From NCBI GenBank assembly GCA_020058315.1, contig JAGVEK010000182.1:1-8495 (forward strand): 8,495 nt of DNA, read 5' to 3'. The notes beneath the pieces are model-generated. The model saw nothing but the letters and a program-made list of their open reading frames with translations, ran no database searches and was not told the DNA's origin. Positions 5,345 through 8,495 of the stretch are shown one piece after another; position 1 is the stretch's first letter; each line of letters starts with the position of its first letter. Both the position numbers and the translations under genes were made by a program. The DNA is from Candidatus Zixiibacteriota bacterium (GTDB lineage Bacteria > Zixibacteria > MSB-5A5 > WJJR01).

Positions 5345-7540
5345 ATGGAACGTATCGAACTGCAGTTCGGCGGCCGGCCATTCTCTTTGGAGACTGGCCA
5401 TGTCGCCAAGCAAGCCAATGGCGCCGTCATGGTGCGTCACGGCGACACCGTGGTCCTGGCGGCCGTGGTGGCAAGCAAAGAGCCGATCGCCAACAAGGGA
5501 TTCTTCCCACTGATGGTCGACTATCGCGAAAAGGCCTACGCAGCGGGCAAAATCCCGGGAGGGTTCTTCAAACGCGAGGGACGTCCCTCTGAAAAGGAAA
5601 TTCTCTCAGCCCGCATGATCGACCGGCCAATCCGTCCGCTTTTTCCGGAAGGATTCATGTGTGAAATCCAGGTCCATGTCACGGTGCTCTCTTCGGATCA
5701 GCAGAATGATGCCGACGTCCTCGGAATCTGTGCCGCCGCGTCGGCCCTCGCTGTTTCCGATATCCCCTTCGAGCACACAATCGCTGGTGCGCGTGTGGGG
5801 CGGATCGACGGACAACTGGTGATCAATCCCACGCTGTCCGAGCTCGAGAGCTCGGACATGAACCTCGTGGTTGTCGGCACCAGAACCGACGTTATCATGG
5901 TTGAGGGCGGCTGCATCGAAGTGTCCGAGGACGATCTCACCGATGCGCTCAAGTTCGGACTGGACGAAGTCCGCAAGCTGATCGATGCCATCGAGGAACT
6001 CCAGCGCCAGGCGGGCAAGCCCAAGGCCCCGTTCGTGGCGCCCATTCCCAACCCGGAGATCATCACGGCAGTCAAAGATCTGGCCAAGACCCGTATCGTT
6101 GAAGTCAACCAGATCATTGACAAGACGGGCCGGGAAGACGCGATCCGCGCCATCTCCAACGATGTGTTCGCCTCACTGGCGGAGCGGTTTCCCGATGACA
6201 AATCCACGATCGGTGCGGTGCTCGAAGAGATCGAGAGTGAAGATCTGCGCAATCGTGTGCTGAACGACAAGCGCCGCGCGGATGGACGCGGACCGGACGA
6301 TATCCGACAGATCACCGGCGAGGTCGCCCTCTTGCCGCGTGTCCATGGCTCGGCCCTGTTCACGCGCGGGCAGACACAGGCCCTGGCGGTCGTCACGCTC
6401 GGGACGAAAGTCGATGAGCAACGCATCGACGATCTTCTGGGGGACTCGAAGAAGAGCTACATGCTCCATTACAACTTCCCCTCATATTCCGTGGGTGAAG
6501 TGCGCCCGATCCGCGGACCGGGCCGGCGAGAAATTGGCCACGGTGCCCTTGCGGAGCGGGCATTGCAGCCCATCATTCCCAACGAGGAGATATTCCCGTA
6601 CACGATCCGCATCGTCTCCGACGTGCTGGAATCAAACGGCTCCTCGTCGCAGGCAACCATCTGTGCCGGGACACTCGCGCTGATGGATGCGGGCGTGCCG
6701 ATCAAGGCGCCGGTCGCCGGCGTGGCGATGGGCCTGATCAAATCGGGCGATCGCTATGAGGTCATTACCGATATTCTCGGTGTCGAGGATCATCTTGGTG
6801 ACATGGACTTCAAGGTTGCCGGAACATCGGCGGGGATCACCGCCTTCCAGATGGATCTGAAGATCCAGGGGTTGTCGTTCGAGATCCTGCGTGAAGCCCT
6901 GCAAAAGGCGCGCAAAGCCCGGATGCACATCCTGGATCGGATGGCCGCCACGCTGGCCGCGCCGCGACCCGAGCTGTCACCGTATGCGCCGCGAATTCTC
7001 ATCTTCCAGATTAAGGTTGAACGCATCGGCGATGTGATTGGCCCCGGAGGGAAACACATCCGCGGCATCTGCGAACAGACCGGCGCCAAGATCGATATCG
7101 ACGATGATGGCACCGTGATCATCGCCTCCGTCGATCAGGTGGCCGGTGAGACCGCCAAGAGGATGGTTCTGGCCTTGGTCGAGGATCCGGAATTGGACAA
7201 GGTCTACGAGGGAAAGGTGCGACGCATTACTGCGTTTGGCGCCTTCCTCGAAATCCTGCCCGGCACTGACGGCCTCTTGCACATCTCCGAGATGGACTAT
7301 GCACGCACCGAGCGGGTCGAGGATGTTTGTAAGATGGGAGACATTCTGCAAGTGAAGGTGATCGAAATCGATCCGGAGGGCAAAGTGCGGCTGTCGCGTA
7401 AAGCCCTCCTGCCAAAACCGGAAGGATACGTCGAGAGCAACGATCGTGGCAGCCGTCCGCCGAGGCGGGACGGCGATGACCGTCCCCGCCGGTCCAGCGG
7501 GCCGCGTCGCGACGGTGGCCGTCCGTTCGCCAAACGGTGA
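5345..7540 (+). CDS. pnp: Polyribonucleotide nucleotidyltransferase (PNPase)
   Basis: PNPase is a trimeric 3'-5' exoribonuclease that uses phosphate to release nucleoside diphosphates. The 731-residue protein has the full architecture. RNase PH domain 1 covers about 10-140 (with FFKREGRPSEKEILSARMID then RPIRPLFP), and a helical linker about 235-305. RNase PH domain 2 covers about 310-540. It has DGRGPDDIR, LPRVHGSALFTRGQTQA, the phosphate-binding ESNGSSSQATIC (429-440) and catalytic EDHLGDMDFK with D482, D488 and K490. A KH domain with IGPGGK (565-570) and an S1 domain (about 618-686, FGAFLEILPGTDGLLHISEM) follow. The tail after about 695 is rich in Arg, Gly, Asp and Pro, probably disordered and RNA-binding. 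ATG 5345 gives the standard MERIELQFGG N-terminus; in-frame TTG 5204 or GTG 5306 would add atypical residues. The ribosome binding site is weak (GAG 5331-5333). Confidence 0.98.
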   Translation: MERIELQFGGRPFSLETGHVAKQANGAVMVRHGDTVVLAAVVASKEPIANKGFFPLMVDYREKAYAAGKIPGGFFKREGRPSEKEILSARMIDRPIRPLFPEGFMCEIQVHVTVLSSDQQNDADVLGICAAASALAVSDIPFEHTIAGARVGRIDGQLVINPTLSELESSDMNLVVVGTRTDVIMVEGGCIEVSEDDLTDALKFGLDEVRKLIDAIEELQRQAGKPKAPFVAPIPNPEIITAVKDLAKTRIVEVNQIIDKTGREDAIRAISNDVFASLAERFPDDKSTIGAVLEEIESEDLRNRVLNDKRRADGRGPDDIRQITGEVALLPRVHGSALFTRGQTQALAVVTLGTKVDEQRIDDLLGDSKKSYMLHYNFPSYSVGEVRPIRGPGRREIGHGALAERALQPIIPNEEIFPYTIRIVSDVLESNGSSSQATICAGTLALMDAGVPIKAPVAGVAMGLIKSGDRYEVITDILGVEDHLGDMDFKVAGTSAGITAFQMDLKIQGLSFEILREALQKARKARMHILDRMAATLAAPRPELSPYAPRILIFQIKVERIGDVIGPGGKHIRGICEQTGAKIDIDDDGTVIIASVDQVAGETAKRMVLALVEDPELDKVYEGKVRRITAFGAFLEILPGTDGLLHISEMDYARTERVEDVCKMGDILQVKVIEIDPEGKVRLSRKALLPKPEGYVESNDRGSRPPRRDGDDRPRRSSGPRRDGGRPFAKR

Positions 7541-7554
7541 GAGTGAGACGTTTG

Positions 7555-7600
7555 CATCACGCCGCTGCCGAGAGTTGAATGATGCGGCAACCGGCGCATG
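7555..7600 (+). other. Imperfect hairpin directly downstream of pnp
   Basis: The stem pairs CAT (7555-7557) with ATG (7598-7600), CGCCG (7560-7564) with CGGCG (7592-7596), and TGCCG (7566-7570) with CGGCA (7585-7589), leaving small internal loops and a 14-base loop. It starts 15 bases after the pnp stop. It has no T-tract, so it is better read as a possible 3'-end stabilising or Rho-independent-like structure of non-canonical type than as a proven terminator. Confidence 0.45.
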
Positions 7601-7611
7601 TCATACAGCGA

Positions 7612-7678
7612 GACGTGTTCGGGCATTTCCTTAGTAGGGGCGTACAGCAATACGCCCCTACCGACGCCCGGAAACGTC
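7612..7678. repeat. Nested palindrome, REP/MITE-like intergenic element
   Basis: The core is a perfect 11-bp inverted repeat, GTAGGGGCGTA (7634-7644) and TACGCCCCTAC (7651-7661), around the 6-base loop CAGCAA. It is enclosed by a second pairing, 7612-7626 with 7664-7678, with 12 Watson-Crick pairs, one G-T pair and two mismatches, separated by an asymmetric internal loop of 7 and 2 bases. The whole element spans 67 bases. G-rich palindromes of the form GTAGGGGCG...CGCCCCTAC recur as dispersed intergenic repeats in several bacterial groups from my general knowledge, so a mobile or REP-like origin is plausible. No second copy is present here. There is no T-tract for a standard terminator. Confidence 0.7.
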
Positions 7679-7696
7679 GCCAAAGATTAATCTGTC

Positions 7697-7703
7697 GAGA
7701 GGA
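7697..7703 (+). promoter_or_regulatory. Ribosome binding site of the M16 peptidase gene
   Basis: GAGAGGA ends 4 bases before GTG 7708 and contains a clear AGAGGA Shine-Dalgarno-like core. It supports the GTG start, since there is no ATG near the family's expected N-terminus. Confidence 0.7.
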
Positions 7704-7707
7704 CACT

Positions 7708-8478
7708 GTGAGCAAAAGCCAGGTCAAAAAGACAGTTCTGCCCGACGGTCTGCGGGTTGTTACCGAAACAGTTCCGACGCACCACTCTGTTGCAATTGGG
7801 ATATGGGTGGACGTGGGCTCCCGCTACGAATCAGATGAGATCGCCGGAACATCGCACTTCCTTGAGCACATGGTGTTCAAGGGCACGCCGACGCGCAATG
7901 CACAGGAGATCGCTCTGTTTCTGGAACGCCTTGGAGGTGTGTTGAACGCCTTCACCAGCCGCGAGCATACCTGCTACCACGCGCGCGTTCTGGATGAACA
8001 TCTGCCCCAAGCGGTCAATCTTCTGGCCGACATTGCCACCCATGCAACTCTGCCCGCGAAAGAGATCATCAAGGAACGCAACGTGATCTGCGAGGAGATC
8101 AAAGACGTCCACGACACCCCGCACGAGCACGTGCACGACATGTTCACCGGCAGCCTCTGGCCCGGCCAGGCCGTTGGCCGCCCGATCATGGGTTCGATTG
8201 AGACCGTCTCCAGTGTGACACGAGCGGCGCTCGCGGACTTTCGGCGGAGGTACTACACCGCCGACCGCATTGTCGTTGCGGCGTCAGGCGGGCTATCCCA
8301 TGATGAGGTGTTGCGACTGGTTCGCAAGCACGTCCGCTTTCCGAAGGCGGGGAAGACCACAATCGAAGCGACCACCCCGGATGCGCTGACCACTGAACGC
8401 ATAGTTGACTCGCGCGACATCAAGCAGACGCACATCTGCCTGGGAGTGCCAACATGGGGATTCTCCGACCGGCGCCGT
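7708..8478 (+). CDS. M16 family zinc metallopeptidase (processing-peptidase-like), 5' part
   Basis: Starting at GTG 7708, the frame is open to the right end. The genuine part encodes 257 residues of a protein that is normally about 410-430 long. It begins VLPDGLRVVTETVP and reaches the inverted zinc-binding motif H50-F-L-E53-H54 in SHFLEHMVFKGTPTRNAQEI. The distal zinc ligand is E130 in ERNVICEEIKD, giving the H-x-x-E-H...E spacing expected for an active M16 subunit. LGGVLNAFTSREHTCYHARV and the later GRPIMGSIETVSS and RRYYTADRIVVAASG blocks are also typical. The second, inactive-type half is missing. Bacterial members next to pnp (B. subtilis YmxG/MlpA type) are cytoplasmic peptidases with poorly defined substrates. 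No signal peptide is visible. The last codons before 8479 (DRRR) fit the family; everything after is adapter. Confidence 0.93.
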
Positions 8479-8495
8479 AGATCGGAAGAGCACAC
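8479..8495. other. Illumina TruSeq adapter remnant (sequencing artefact)
   Basis: AGATCGGAAGAGCACAC is identical to the first 17 bases of the standard TruSeq read-through adapter and sits flush at the right end. In the peptidase frame it reads RSEEH followed by a partial codon, the familiar adapter-derived peptide. On the other strand it reads CSSDL, also familiar from contaminated database entries. It is not part of the genome, and the true sequence is lost from 8479 onward. Confidence 0.95.

Noticed and set aside
5698..6426. Long minus-strand open frame (242 codons) inside pnp
   Set aside because: It is fully antisense to conserved PNPase sequence, is rich in Ser/Arg/Thr as expected of a shadow frame, and has no plausible start context.
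8253..8495. Minus-strand frame entering from the right end with MCSSDL
   Set aside because: Its start codon and first residues come from the adapter, and the rest is antisense to the M16 peptidase.
1..8495. tRNA or rRNA genes, CRISPR arrays, insertion sequences, toxin-antitoxin or defence genes
   Set aside because: None is visible on either strand. Nearly all sequence is accounted for by housekeeping genes and short spacers.

Overview
The window is a compact bacterial housekeeping cluster read entirely on the + strand. Its order is infB (3' part), ylxP (DUF503), rbfA, nrnA-type DHH phosphoesterase, truB, ribF, rpsO, pnp, then the 5' part of an M16 metallopeptidase. This is the classical infB-rbfA-truB-ribF-rpsO-pnp neighbourhood, known for example from Bacillus subtilis. 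Here a DHH phosphoesterase sits between rbfA and truB, as in many anaerobes and uncultured phyla. G+C looks like roughly 60% by eye, and GTG starts are used for rpsO and the peptidase. The sequence looks like a metagenomic or draft contig. An unplaced lineage such as the FCB-type candidate phyla is possible, but I cannot assign a phylum from sequence alone.

Layout: 1-1050 encodes the last 349 residues of initiation factor IF-2. After a 54-base gap with a bulged hairpin comes ylxP (1105-1380), then a 142-base gap before the preferred rbfA start (1523). From rbfA to rpsO the genes are packed end to end: rbfA/nrnA and nrnA/truB overlap, truB/ribF share ATGA, and the ribF stop codon lies inside the rpsO ribosome binding site. 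A 184-base leader with two short hairpins and a weak -10-like box separates rpsO from pnp (5345-7540). The 167-base gap after pnp holds two consecutive inverted repeats. The second is a 67-base nested palindrome with a perfect 11-bp core, resembling dispersed REP/MITE-like elements. The M16 peptidase gene starts at 7708 and runs off the right end.

The genes form one information-processing unit. IF-2, RbfA, S15 and possibly YlxP serve ribosome assembly and initiation, TruB modifies tRNA, PNPase degrades RNA, and the NrnA-like enzyme would finish the short oligonucleotides PNPase leaves. RibF makes FMN and FAD. I see no mobile element, CRISPR array, tRNA or rRNA gene, or defence system, and no evidence for an undescribed biological system.

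The most consequential observation is technical. The last 17 bases (8479-8495) match the start of the Illumina TruSeq read-through adapter, so the right end is artificial and the last residues of the peptidase reading frame are not biological.
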